From Dehalogenimonas sp. W (lineage in GTDB: Bacteria; Chloroflexota; Dehalococcoidia; Dehalococcoidales; Dehalococcoidaceae), in contig NZ_CP146612.1 in assembly GCF_037094495.1 (NCBI RefSeq), forward strand, positions 124,001-188,000: DNA of 64,000 nt, in the 5' to 3' direction. Below the pieces are notes generated by a model. That model searched no databases. It saw nothing but the letters and a program-made list of their open reading frames with translations, and was not told the origin of the DNA. Positions 35,332 to 44,404 of the stretch are shown here, piece by piece. The translations under genes were made by a program, and so were the position numbers. Position 1 is the stretch's first letter. Each line of letters opens with the position of its first letter.

Positions 35332-38300
35332 CCTTCCCCCTGTACCACTAGGAAGGCGATGAGTTCGAAGTCGTCAAGACCTGAAATTGTGTTGAGCAGC
35401 GCTGTTGTTTGGCCATCGGTAAAGAGGCTGTCCAGATCCTTCTCCTCTTTCACTTCAATCATGGAGCGGATAGAGGAGCCCAGCAGGTCGGAATAGACCT
35501 TCATGTTACGACCGTCGTCTGTCTGCTGATTGAAAAAACGACAGACATTGGCGATGGGTGCGCTTTGTTCCTTGCAACTGGTACGTACTAAGTCGAGCAG
35601 TTTTTTCACTTCGGTGTGGTTGGCGATGATCTCGCCATCCCTCCCGATATAGACCAGATAGTATGGATGCAGTCGATTGTGTTGGTTGATATTCACGCTG
35701 TCATTGCGGTTGCGCAATGCAAAGATGAGCCCGGGTTTGAGGCCTAGTTCCAGCTGAGCTGGGACCACGGCGTGCATCCCCTTGGGGGCAAGCTCAAGGT
35801 CACCGTGTGCTTTAACGTAGTTGAGCAGGTCCATTCGGAAGTCATTCAATCCCAGATCCGTGATCGAAACACCGGTTTTCAGGTCCTCGAGTTCAATAAC
35901 CTCATCCTGAAGACGGCGGAGCTGCTCCTTACGGTAGCTTACTTCGCTACTCTGGGCGGTGAGCACATTATCGTCGCCAGTTGCTGTGACGTCGGCAATC
36001 ATCATCCGGTTTTCGACACGTTCCTTGAGGTTGATATACTCATCAAGGCTTATATCAGGCCAATAATTGACCAGTTGAATAACTTTGTTCCGGGATCCTA
36101 TACGGTCGATTCGCCCAAATCGCTGAATGATTCGAACCGGGTTCCAATGAATGTCATAGTTAATCAAATAGTCGCAATCTTGAAGGTTCTGACCTTCGGA
36201 AATACAGTCAGTACCAATGAGCAGATCAATATCATCTGGCTCGTTCGGCATCACCAGTGCTTTTTCCTTGGCGATTGGTGAGAACAACGTCAACAGCGAC
36301 TGGAAATCATATGGCTTTTTCAACGTGGACTTGGGCGCGTCCCGGCCGGTTACTTTTCCGACGTGCAGCCCCTTGGACTTTAAAAGCTCCGCCAGGTTGT
36401 CATAGAGGTAGTTGGCCGTGTCTGCGAATGCAGTGAATAAAAGGGTTTTTTTATTGTTGCCGTTGATGGGATTCTCGATCTTCTCCAGAATCAGCTTCTG
36501 GAGGTGTTGCAGCTTGGCGTCGTGCTCGGGTTTGATTTTGTCCATCGAGGACAGCAAGCCGTCAATAATTGCAAGATCCGCATAGAGGTCGTTCTCCCAC
36601 GACGGAAGATCCATATCGGCAAGGCTGATCTTCACCTTGCCTCCAATCTCATCTCCGCCAAGAATCGGAAGTTCGTCATCCTCGGCTTCCATAGTTTCCA
36701 GCCGTTCGGTCCAGTCCGTGACAATACCGCAACCCGACTGCTTGAATGTCTGGATTCGAGACAGCATCTGGACATGCTTTTCATGTAAACTTCTCAGAGT
36801 AAGTCGGAATGCCTCCACAGAGCTTTCGAGACGCTTGAGAAGATTCGTGATCATCAAGGCCTGCAGGCTGCGTTCGCGGTCGGCCTGTTTCAGTTTTCCT
36901 TTCCCACCCTCCACCTGAGTATCGTAAAGCTCCTCATATTTACGGAGGCGGCTGGGAAGGATGTAGCTGATAGGGGCGTAAACAGGCAGTTTGAGCAAAG
37001 ACAGTTCGGTGAAGATGATATTGAAGCCAGGTACATCATCCCGTTTGGTCAGAGGACAACGGAACGACAGAGGTTTGAGGCGTTCCGGAAATTGCCCTAT
37101 GTCCCGCGTGTCGTAAAATGTCTGGATATGTTTTCTGGATCTGGCGATTGTCACGCTGTCCAATAACTCGTAAAAGTCGAAATCCAATGAGTCAAGGATG
37201 GCTTTCGCGGTGCGCTTCTCCACCGGGAGTCTGGCCCACTGGTTGAAGGCGATCTGAGCCTGCCGAAAGACCTCTTCCACACTGCGTTTTCCGTTCAGTT
37301 TTTTACTGAGACTCTCTGAATCCCCTTCATAAGCCAGGGCAAGCTGGTTGCGTAAATCGCTGAACCGGTTGTTGACTGGGGTTGCGGAAAGCATCAGGAC
37401 TTTGGTTTTTACGCCGTCTCGGATAACTTTGTTCATCAATTTCTGGTATCGCGTTTCCCGGTCCTTGAAGGCATCGTTGTTCCGAAAATTATGGGATTCG
37501 TCGATGACGACCAGGTCGTAGTTGCCCCAATTGATCCGGTTAAGCGGGATGCCAAGAGATTCGCCCGATGTTCGGGAAAGATCCGTGTGGCAAAGGACAT
37601 CGTAATTTAAACGATCTTTCGCAAAGATATTGGTTTTGAGGTTGGTATTGTAGTTCAGCCAGTTATCCGCAAGCTTCTTCGGACATAAGACCAAAACTGC
37701 ACGGTTTCTCAGTTCGTAATATTTGATGACAGCCAAGGCAGTGAACGTTTTTCCCAGGCCTACACTGTCTGCGAGAATGCAACCATTATAGGTTTCAAGC
37801 TTGTTGATTATGCCAACGGCAGCATCTTTTTGAAAGTTGAAGAGCTTTTTCCAGACCTGGGTGTCCTGATAACCGGTTCTGTCATTGGGTAATACATCTT
37901 CGTCAATATCACTGAGGAACTCGCTAAAGATGTTGTAGAGCATCAGAAAATAGATGCGTTCGGGTGAGTTCTCCTGATACACTGATGCTATGTGGTCGCA
38001 AATGACCGCCGTGACATCCTCTAGCTTCTCGGAGTCGTTCCAGATCTGCTCGAAGAGTTGGAGATAGGTGGCCGTGAAGATAGACTCGTCAAACCTGTTG
38101 ACGATATTGGAAATGGCATCACCGCGCTGATATCCAAGATCCACTGCCGTGAAGCCGTGCAATGGCATATAGGCAATATCCTGTTGCCCCTGCTTGACAC
38201 AGGCAAACTGCTGCATCGGCGCCTTGGTCTTATTGGAGCGAAACGTTGCTTTATGCTGCATCCATTCGGCGCACTCACGCGCAATCGCTCGTTGAGTGAG

Positions 38301-38594
38301 TTTGTTTCTAAGTTGTATCTCAAATTCGGAACCGTAAAGGCTTCGCTCTCGATCCACTTTTGGAATAAAAAATTCCCTGTGTTCTTTTCTGATTTTGTCC
38401 GTCACTTCGTTGGGGATGAAAGTGGGTACTGTGAAGATAAACTCCAGCGACTCAACTTTAGAAAGCTCCGATTTGAGGGCTTGATAGGCATAAATCGAGA
38501 AGCAGGATGCCGCTATTTTCAGTTTACTTTTCGAATGCAGAGATACTTTCAGATCATCGCCAAGCAAAGAGTTAATGTTGTCGATGATTTTCAT
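35328..38594 (-). CDS. PLD-like/SNF2-type helicase of the defence operon
   Basis: 1088 residues from the ATG at 38594. The first 240 residues look like a phospholipase-D-type module (LKIAASCFSIYAYQALKSEL; later NRFDESIFTATYLQLFEQIW), though the HKD histidines are not evident. The SF2/SNF2 core follows: motif I ILADSVGLGKTFTAL near residue 280, motif II VVIDESHNF, motif III LMLSATPVNN, and the C-terminal lobe LLIGTDCISEGQNLQDCDYLINYDIHWNP with IQRFGRIDRIGS. It resembles RapA/DrmD-like helicases of anti-phage systems. The start overlaps the upstream HTH gene by 4 bases; a frame extending further upstream would run through that gene and is not used. Confidence 0.9.
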   Translation of the reverse strand: MKIIDNINSLLGDDLKVSLHSKSKLKIAASCFSIYAYQALKSELSKVESLEFIFTVPTFIPNEVTDKIRKEHREFFIPKVDRERSLYGSEFEIQLRNKLTQRAIARECAEWMQHKATFRSNKTKAPMQQFACVKQGQQDIAYMPLHGFTAVDLGYQRGDAISNIVNRFDESIFTATYLQLFEQIWNDSEKLEDVTAVICDHIASVYQENSPERIYFLMLYNIFSEFLSDIDEDVLPNDRTGYQDTQVWKKLFNFQKDAAVGIINKLETYNGCILADSVGLGKTFTALAVIKYYELRNRAVLVLCPKKLADNWLNYNTNLKTNIFAKDRLNYDVLCHTDLSRTSGESLGIPLNRINWGNYDLVVIDESHNFRNNDAFKDRETRYQKLMNKVIRDGVKTKVLMLSATPVNNRFSDLRNQLALAYEGDSESLSKKLNGKRSVEEVFRQAQIAFNQWARLPVEKRTAKAILDSLDFDFYELLDSVTIARSRKHIQTFYDTRDIGQFPERLKPLSFRCPLTKRDDVPGFNIIFTELSLLKLPVYAPISYILPSRLRKYEELYDTQVEGGKGKLKQADRERSLQALMITNLLKRLESSVEAFRLTLRSLHEKHVQMLSRIQTFKQSGCGIVTDWTERLETMEAEDDELPILGGDEIGGKVKISLADMDLPSWENDLYADLAIIDGLLSSMDKIKPEHDAKLQHLQKLILEKIENPINGNNKKTLLFTAFADTANYLYDNLAELLKSKGLHVGKVTGRDAPKSTLKKPYDFQSLLTLFSPIAKEKALVMPNEPDDIDLLIGTDCISEGQNLQDCDYLINYDIHWNPVRIIQRFGRIDRIGSRNKVIQLVNYWPDISLDEYINLKERVENRMMIADVTATGDDNVLTAQSSEVSYRKEQLRRLQDEVIELEDLKTGVSITDLGLNDFRMDLLNYVKAHGDLELAPKGMHAVVPAQLELGLKPGLIFALRNRNDSVNINQHNRLHPYYLVYIGRDGEIIANHTEVKKLLDLVRTSCKEQSAPIANVCRFFNQQTDDGRNMKVYSDLLGSSIRSMIEVKEEKDLDSLFTDGQTTALLNTISGLDDFELIAFLVVQGEG

Positions 38595-38800
38595 CGGCCA
38601 GAGTCCTTTTTGTTGTTTTCCGCCGCACCGCCAGCCTGCACCCAATTGTCGACCTGGTCCTTCTTAAATTTCCAAAGCCGGCCCATTCGATGGGCCGGCA
38701 TACTGAATCGGTCAATCCAGCGGTACACAGTATCACTGCTAACCCCGAGATATTTGCATATCTCATCTACTGATAACCATCGGTCTCGTATATCGGTCAT
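38591..38800 (-). CDS. excisionase-type HTH protein heading the defence operon
   Basis: 69 residues with a MerR/excisionase-type winged helix: WLSVDEICKYLGVSSDTVYRWIDRFSMPAHRMGRLWKFKKDQVDNWV, the HTH_17 fold. Such small proteins either act as excisionases or as regulators of the genes they precede. Its stop overlaps the helicase ATG (38591-38594), so it is the first gene of a coupled operon and more probably a regulator or subunit of the defence system. It lies 27 kb from the serine integrase, so a role as directionality factor is possible but less likely. Confidence 0.88.
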   Translation of the reverse strand: MTDIRDRWLSVDEICKYLGVSSDTVYRWIDRFSMPAHRMGRLWKFKKDQVDNWVQAGGAAENNKKDSGR

Positions 38801-39564
38801 TTCCTTCCCATTACCCTCAAGTGTCGTCGGGGCTTTCCGCCTCCTATTTGAAGTTAGGTTTTTCAGAAACTACAATCTAGTTTGATAGCTTAAGATACAT
38901 TCGTCGTAACCGGTTGTCAACCGTTTTTACCCGCAAAAGGACGCATACACTTGCCCGCTTTCTCTCTTGAACCCCGAAACAAATTCTAACCTAACAAAAT
39001 CAGCCAAAAGATAGTGGTGATAACCCGGGTACTTCTGCTCCCGAACGGCCAACAGGCATCGAAACGACGAAGGACTGTAAGGGGGAGAAGCACTTGCGAT
39101 ATTCGTTGCTCTTATAATGACCGCGAGGAAGGTTGCAGATGCTCCAGATGAAGCCGCCCAATTCTCTGTGAATCTGGCCGTTCACTGATAACCTCGTTCT
39201 GGTATAAGTGGGCGATTGCAGAATCGTCAATGCCTTTGCGGCGGAGTATAACCACAAGACCAATAATGAGCGAAGTTAAAAAGGTTCCTTTTTCGATCTT
39301 ACCACTCAGCTTTGGCTGGATAGCTTTAGAACTGGGCGGACCTTTTTTCTAGATCTACGACACCCTTGAAGCGTAGCGTGCTGTTCCTCACCAACTCACG
39401 AGCTCCATTGACAAAGTCGTTGGAAAGGTAGTTATAATCAAGAAGTGTATACAAAGGAGGCGGCTGAGATAATAGAAAAAGACCCACGATCGACCTTGTC
39501 CCAAAAAATCAAACCTGCACTGAACAATTACTAAGGCAATTGTATGAGTGAAGGGGCTTAGTAC
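38801..39564. other. 764-base stretch without a confident gene
   Basis: It contains the promoter region of the leftward defence operon and, on the plus strand, a good promoter with TTGACA (39408-39413), 19-bp spacer and TATAAT (39433-39438), followed by AAAGGAGG at about 39450-39457. Behind that ribosome-binding site there is no ATG/GTG/TTG; in frame it reads ATA-ATA-GAA-AAA and stops after about 20 codons, so a small gene seems to have been lost or uses an unusual start. The rest shows nothing recognisable. Confidence 0.45.
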
Positions 39565-39828
39565 GTGGAAATCTTACCTCTTTGGGCTAGGGTATGTCCT
39601 GTATGCGGCATTTCACGACTCAGGTCTGCAGTAACCAAAGTGTTGTGGGAGGCACCTCAATTGACACCTGGTCTGCGATGTGATAATTGCCGTGCTCTTT
39701 TTACTCGCCATGGGAATAAATATGAATTGACCTATGTTAAAAATACTACCAGGGAATTCTGGTTAAAATATCACAATAAACCGATGTCATCAGAAGAATG
39801 GGATGTTATTGTCCGACGGAAAGAATAA
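39565..39828 (+). CDS. small zinc-ribbon protein
   Basis: 87 residues from a GTG with AAGGGG eight bases upstream. Two C-x-x-C pairs (VCPVCGIS near residue 11 and RCDNCRALF near 39) form a likely zinc ribbon; the remainder is a basic, aromatic-rich tail. Function is unknown. It is on the plus strand between the defence operon and the convergent surface-protein gene. Confidence 0.6.
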   Translation: MEILPLWARVCPVCGISRLRSAVTKVLWEAPQLTPGLRCDNCRALFTRHGNKYELTYVKNTTREFWLKYHNKPMSSEEWDVIVRRKE

Positions 39829-39844
39829 AACAATCAGTATATGG

Positions 39845-41716
39845 TTATTCGGCTTTGGGATTGCTTTTCGTGACAGAAAAACGGCGGATAATCATCAAGG
39901 ATAGCCCAACCAGAACCAGTGGCCCCACCGCACCTCCCAAGAACATAGCAGCGGGTGGTATCATATCAAAAACAGACCCGACAATGAAAGTTCTCTGTTC
40001 GGCTGCCTGACTGGTATTGCCAGCCCCATCGATCGCCAACACCCGCCAATAATATGGGTTGGCACTTGTGTTGCCAGGCAACTTTTCGGCTTCCTCCATT
40101 ATGTATATCGTATCATTCATCAGCCTTTTCTCATTAAGAATACTATTAAAATCCTGGTCTTGAGAAATTTGTAACAGATAATATACTTCAGAAGGATCAG
40201 AAACCGGACTCCATTCAAATATAAGCGGTTGTTTGACTAAAGCTTGATCCAGCGGTGCCATCAGAGCAGGAGCAAGTGGCGGAGTAGAATCCATAAAATA
40301 CGAAAAAGTCTTGGTGTTTATTCCATCGCTAAGGGTAATCACATGTTCGCCGGCGCTTGAGCTCTTTGCCTTAAATTTAATTGTAACTGAACCGTTAGAA
40401 CTTGAAGTAACCGAGGAAACCGTGGCAGTCCCATATTTGACTGTTACTATGGAGTTAGGGATGAATCCCTTTCCTTCAATGATAATTTCTTGCCCGACAT
40501 AACCGTGTGCTGTAGCGCTGGTGACCGGCACCATATTAGCCGTTAACATAGACACGAAGACCGCGGAAGAAGTATTGATGCCGTCTGAAGCCATTATTAT
40601 ATGGTCTCCGGCAAAGGAACCCGGGATTTTAAAAGTTGAGTTAAATGCCCCGGTCGCGGTTGAAGTGACAGCAACTGTGGTGACAAGCGTACCGTCATAG
40701 GTGATTGATATCGGACGAAGGCCGTTGAAACCGCTACCTTTGATTGTAACGGTCTCGCCGGCGAACCCTGTACCGGGGTTTAACTGAAGACTGATTCCAA
40801 ACATAAAGGTTGCGATTGGAGAAGTATTTTTAGAACTGTCCACTGCAACAACATTATGATTTCCTCGTGAAAGAGCTGGCAAGGTGATAGTGTTGGCAAA
40901 ACTGCCATCTGCTAACACTGCCGCATTGAATCCCTGCAGGACAAGATTATCAATTTTAAATGTCACCGTACTCCCGGCAGCGAAACCTGTCCCTGCTATT
41001 GCTAATTGGTTTCCTTCGGTGAATGTTTTCGTTCCTCCAGCCGAATCCGGTAAAGAGATACTGGGTATGATACTGAACGAAATCGCCGTTGCTGCCATTC
41101 TATCATCTGCAGCAACAATTGAATAACTACCCTGGGGGTATTTAGGCACGGTGATTATCTCATAAATAGCCCCGGACTCTGATGAACTGGTAGGCGGTGA
41201 TTGGATCGGTTCCGGGTTTATACTGCTTGGAGAACTGCCATAACTTGAATTGAAGAAATATATGTCAACAGGCTTACTTGGGGCAAATCCTCTGCCGCTG
41301 ATGATGAACTGCTCCCCCACCCTCCCGCTGGATATATTAATGGAGATTTTGGGAAGGATCGTTAAAGCCCCATAAGCCACCTCCCCCGTAAGACTACTGC
41401 TTACAATAACTGAGGATACGCCTCCGGGGACCTCAAGTCCGATACTAACACTTGCAGTATACTTGCCATTACTTGGGACAATTAAAGAATAGGTGCCGAT
41501 ATTTGATATTTCAATTGTAATAAGATTAGGGGTGGTGGAGTTGTATTCCGCTGTCCCCGAAATATTAATGGTATCTCCCGGATAAGCCGATGCCGGGATT
41601 GCAACGGTTAACGCAGCTGCGCTGACCGAAAACACCGTCAGCCAGCAGATCAGGCATAAGCCTGTTATAATACCGCCCAAAAAGCTGGCTGGTTTATGTA
41701 TAGTTCTGTGATTCAT
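39845..41716 (-). CDS. membrane-anchored surface protein with Ig-like/IPT repeats
   Basis: 623 residues. A Sec signal peptide (LGGIITGLCLICWLTVFSVSAAA, about 14-36) precedes four or five repeats of about 85 residues with the IPT/TIG pattern G-x-x-I-x-I-x-G-x-G-F-x-x-x-x-x-V-x-I (for example AGETVTIKGSGFNG and VGQEIIIEGKGFIP). A fibronectin-III-like domain (about 480-580) and a C-terminal membrane helix (MFLGGAVGPLVLVGLSLMIIRRF) with a short basic tail end the protein. It is an extracellular stalk anchored in the membrane. Next to a response regulator and an archaellin gene, it may belong to a surface filament or adhesion system. Confidence 0.82.
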   Translation of the reverse strand: MNHRTIHKPASFLGGIITGLCLICWLTVFSVSAAALTVAIPASAYPGDTINISGTAEYNSTTPNLITIEISNIGTYSLIVPSNGKYTASVSIGLEVPGGVSSVIVSSSLTGEVAYGALTILPKISINISSGRVGEQFIISGRGFAPSKPVDIYFFNSSYGSSPSSINPEPIQSPPTSSSESGAIYEIITVPKYPQGSYSIVAADDRMAATAISFSIIPSISLPDSAGGTKTFTEGNQLAIAGTGFAAGSTVTFKIDNLVLQGFNAAVLADGSFANTITLPALSRGNHNVVAVDSSKNTSPIATFMFGISLQLNPGTGFAGETVTIKGSGFNGLRPISITYDGTLVTTVAVTSTATGAFNSTFKIPGSFAGDHIIMASDGINTSSAVFVSMLTANMVPVTSATAHGYVGQEIIIEGKGFIPNSIVTVKYGTATVSSVTSSSNGSVTIKFKAKSSSAGEHVITLSDGINTKTFSYFMDSTPPLAPALMAPLDQALVKQPLIFEWSPVSDPSEVYYLLQISQDQDFNSILNEKRLMNDTIYIMEEAEKLPGNTSANPYYWRVLAIDGAGNTSQAAEQRTFIVGSVFDMIPPAAMFLGGAVGPLVLVGLSLMIIRRFSVTKSNPKAE

Positions 41717-41823
41717 AAATGCTTATTTTCAGGGGGTACCCTTGATCAACGCCACCACTCTCCTCAAAACAAAATGTACAAGCCGCGTGGTGCGATATTT
41801 ATACGTCAAACTTCTGCCCATTT

Positions 41824-42546
41824 TCAGACTTTGATGGGTATAGTCAATTGGTCCGGCACCCAATTCGGAGGTAGTGTGATTTTTTCAACATATTTCAGCC
41901 AGTAGTACTCATCAAGATATTTGACCACCGATTTTGTCACCCCTTTTTCCTGGTAGCCGAGTTTATTCGACAGGTATTTTTCCAGGGTGTCGCTGGGATG
42001 ATTAGATTGATGGAAATCATCGATTACCAAATGCGCATCATGCTTAATTTGCTTGAGCCATATTCTATGATCGAAGGTTTGTCCTGTGCTTATTTTCTGG
42101 AAGTGCTCGATAACGTCCAATCCGCAGATCGGAAGAAGCCGGTCGTTTAATAAGTGCGCTATCTTTGATGCGCCGGTGATCCAAAGTCCTTGGATTGTTG
42201 TCAGCTCAGCATATATACGGCCGATACTATCAATTAACGCTCGATCTTCAATATCGATATCCGTTATTGAAGACGCCAGCAGGACTGTTATGTCTGGTTG
42301 TAATCTATCAATCGTCGCCAATACTGTCTCGGCCAGTTTACAACCTACCAATAAGTCATAATTGACCACATTTACATATCCGAATAGTACTTTGTGTTCA
42401 AATTCTTTAGGGCTGATTTCTTGGGGGAAAAAACGGAGACGGCTAATAAACTGCCGATCAGCGAGGAGTTTAATATACGGCCGATCTCCGCAAGTACGGT
42501 AGTAGTTACAAAATGCTGCCCAAGCCAGAGTATTGAAATTCAACAT
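41824..42546 (-). CDS. conserved hypothetical protein
   Basis: 240 soluble residues. The segment ASKIAHLLNDRLLPICGLDVIEHF recalls the helical 'SK-hLhh.P.lFPhhD' motif of uncharacterised HhH-like proteins, but I cannot name a family. The gene lies 12 bases after the response regulator stop on the same strand, so the two are probably co-transcribed. The start gives MLNFNTLAWAAFCNYY; no strong ribosome site was seen. Confidence 0.65.
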   Translation of the reverse strand: MLNFNTLAWAAFCNYYRTCGDRPYIKLLADRQFISRLRFFPQEISPKEFEHKVLFGYVNVVNYDLLVGCKLAETVLATIDRLQPDITVLLASSITDIDIEDRALIDSIGRIYAELTTIQGLWITGASKIAHLLNDRLLPICGLDVIEHFQKISTGQTFDHRIWLKQIKHDAHLVIDDFHQSNHPSDTLEKYLSNKLGYQEKGVTKSVVKYLDEYYWLKYVEKITLPPNWVPDQLTIPIKV

Positions 42547-42558
42547 TTATTCCCCCAC

Positions 42559-43239
42559 TCATATCAGCTCCCACTGGACCGCTTTGGAGACGGCTTGAGC
42601 ACGATCGCGAGCCTCAAGTACCTGCAGAATCTGCCGTATCTCACGTTTAGTGGTTGATTGACTGGTAAAAATCTGCGTAGCAATATCTTTGCTGCAATAA
42701 CCCTCGGACATGAGCTTCAATATTTCCAACTGCCTGTTTGTTAGAGCCGTGGTATTCTGATTTACAAGCAACGCCGGAAAGTCTGATATTATATGTTGGA
42801 TAATCGTAGGGGATATTGGAAAACCACCGCTATTGGTTTGATGCACAGCTTCAATGATTGACTCTGCATCGCTGTCCTTCAATATAAATCCTGAGGCTCC
42901 TGCTTCCAAGGCGTCATGGAGAAACTCATTGATAAACAGGCTGAACATCATGATTTTTATGTTCGAATGATTTTCCTTGATTTGTTTGGTCGCGCCTATG
43001 CCGTCTAGTTCTGGCATTCGCACGTCCATAATTACTATGTCAGGTAACAATGACCTAGTTAACATCACCGCCTGAACCCCATTGATCGCTTCGCCTACAA
43101 TTTCGATGGCGCCATCCATAGCCATTATCCGCTTTAGTCCTTCTCTCGCTATCTGATGGTCATCGGCTATTAAAACACGGACGCGCTCCTGTTTCAGTTG
43201 AAATTCGTGTCTAGGCACCGGCTTGTCATATACGATCAT
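42559..43239 (-). CDS. NarL/LuxR-type response regulator
   Basis: 226 residues. The receiver domain (about 20-140) has acidic residues DDH, phospho-acceptor Asp in IVIMDVRMPELDG, Ser in MFSLF and Lys in FILKDSD. The C-terminal HTH_LuxR (LTNRQLEILKLMSEGYCSKDIATQIFTSQSTTKREIRQIL) is slightly unusual, with QSTTKREI where V-K-x-H is common. No histidine kinase is adjacent, so it is an orphan here. It is divergent from the archaellin gene, which is its most obvious target. Confidence 0.92.
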   Translation of the reverse strand: MIVYDKPVPRHEFQLKQERVRVLIADDHQIAREGLKRIMAMDGAIEIVGEAINGVQAVMLTRSLLPDIVIMDVRMPELDGIGATKQIKENHSNIKIMMFSLFINEFLHDALEAGASGFILKDSDAESIIEAVHQTNSGGFPISPTIIQHIISDFPALLVNQNTTALTNRQLEILKLMSEGYCSKDIATQIFTSQSTTKREIRQILQVLEARDRAQAVSKAVQWELI

Positions 43240-43738
43240 GTTTCAGTTCTTGCTCGGTTGATACAAAAGATAGCGTCAATATAAACCAAATATTGGCTTC
43301 TGAGAAGACCAAAAAGGGTCATCTTTTTAAGCCTTCTAAATTAAAATCCTTTTAATTAAGGCCCTCAGTATTTTGCGATAATAGCCAGTTAACCAGCATT
43401 TTTTACTCTTTAATCGTGTTAACTATGACTGAGTCATCAATCATTTTGGAAAACACAAAAAGGCCGGAATTTTTGGTTCGTTAGTGTCATATTAACGATA
43501 CTCTTATTGATGTAAGTTTAATCTTTTGCACCTTAAGCCGGTTCGTTTTTTCTGTCACAATCATGCCCAAAGATGTTGGGCGTCTTATTTGACAGGTCGC
43601 TTGGCTTGATCAGATCCAATACGCCAGAGACACCCGGCAGATTCGCAGCAGGAGGTGAATGGTATGTAATGATGGACCCTGAGGTGACCCTGACATTAAA
43701 CCAGAAAACAATAATTGAAAATTAAAAAAGGAGTTGTC
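43240..43738. other. long archaellin leader/promoter region
   Basis: About 500 AT-rich bases between the divergent regulator and archaellin genes. It contains GGAGG at 43651-43655 followed by ATG-TAA (43664-43669) and then a short frame 43669-43725 (18 codons) ending ten bases before the archaellin ribosome-binding site. This arrangement could be a translated leader. No riboswitch class was recognised. Confidence 0.4.
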
Positions 43739-44314
43739 ATGCTTTCAAAACTTATCAATAGAATAATGAAAGGCAAAAAGGGTATTACCGGCCTTGAGAC
43801 GGCCATTATCCTGATCGCTTTCGTCACCGTAGCTGCCGTGCTGGCCTACACTGTGCTCTCAGCCGGCTTGTTTTCTTCAGAACGCGGCAAGGAAGCCGTC
43901 TATGGTGGCTTAGAGAGTGCCCAGAGCACCCTGACCCTTAAGGGCTCGGTTATCGGCGAAGCCGCTACCACCGATCTTGATACCGTTACTTTCACTTTGG
44001 CGCTGGCTATTGCCGGGCCTAAGGTGGACATGGGCTCTCTGGTCGTCAACTACCTCGATGTCGATGAAGTTGTTATGGGTACTACCGATTTCACTTTTGC
44101 CCTTAGTGATGGTAGCACCGAACGCGGCGCCGCAGACATCCTTGAAGGTGATGAACAGATGGTCATAGTCTTAGACATCGCTACTATCGCTGCTACTACT
44201 CCACCCCAAGCCTACGACACCTTCACTGTTCAGATCATTCCGCCCACCGGAGCAAGCCTGACCATTCAGCGCACCCTGCCCGGCGGCCTGACTGCAGTGA
44301 TGAATCTGAACTAA
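43739..44314 (+). CDS. archaellin-type flagellin (class III signal peptide)
   Basis: 191 residues. The N-terminus MLSKLINRIMKGKKG-ITGLETAIILIAFVTVAAVLAYTVL is a textbook archaeal flagellin/type-IV-pilin-like signal: a basic segment, cleavage after Gly, then a 20-residue hydrophobic helix that packs the filament core. The C-terminal part is a beta-rich, Thr/Ala/Asp-rich outer domain. AAAAAAGGAG just before the ATG at 43739 fixes the start. It is the structural subunit of an archaellum-like filament, rare in bacteria. No motor ATPase or FlaJ-like platform gene is in this window, so assembly genes must be elsewhere or absent. Confidence 0.88.
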   Translation: MLSKLINRIMKGKKGITGLETAIILIAFVTVAAVLAYTVLSAGLFSSERGKEAVYGGLESAQSTLTLKGSVIGEAATTDLDTVTFTLALAIAGPKVDMGSLVVNYLDVDEVVMGTTDFTFALSDGSTERGAADILEGDEQMVIVLDIATIAATTPPQAYDTFTVQIIPPTGASLTIQRTLPGGLTAVMNLN

Positions 44315-44350
44315 CCGGATACCGGATTTTTAACAGTTAACCAGAGGACA

Positions 44351-44385
44351 GACGAAGCCCTCGAGTCATCCTCGAGGGCTTCGTC
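44351..44385 (+). terminator. strong intercistronic hairpin after archaellin
   Basis: Perfect 15-bp stem (44351-44365 with 44371-44385) and a five-base TCATC loop. It is not followed by a T-run, so it could be a partial terminator or an mRNA-stabilising hairpin lowering expression of the next gene relative to the abundant filament subunit. Confidence 0.6.
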
Positions 44386-44404
44386 ACAAATCAAGGAGAA
44401 TACT

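Noticed and set aside
39000-39263. 87-codon minus-strand frame upstream of the defence operon
   Set aside because: Composition is erratic, no ribosome site and no homology pattern; treated as chance.
43321-43660. Search for a c-di-GMP or other riboswitch upstream of archaellin
   Set aside because: No conserved core of a known riboswitch class could be found by eye.
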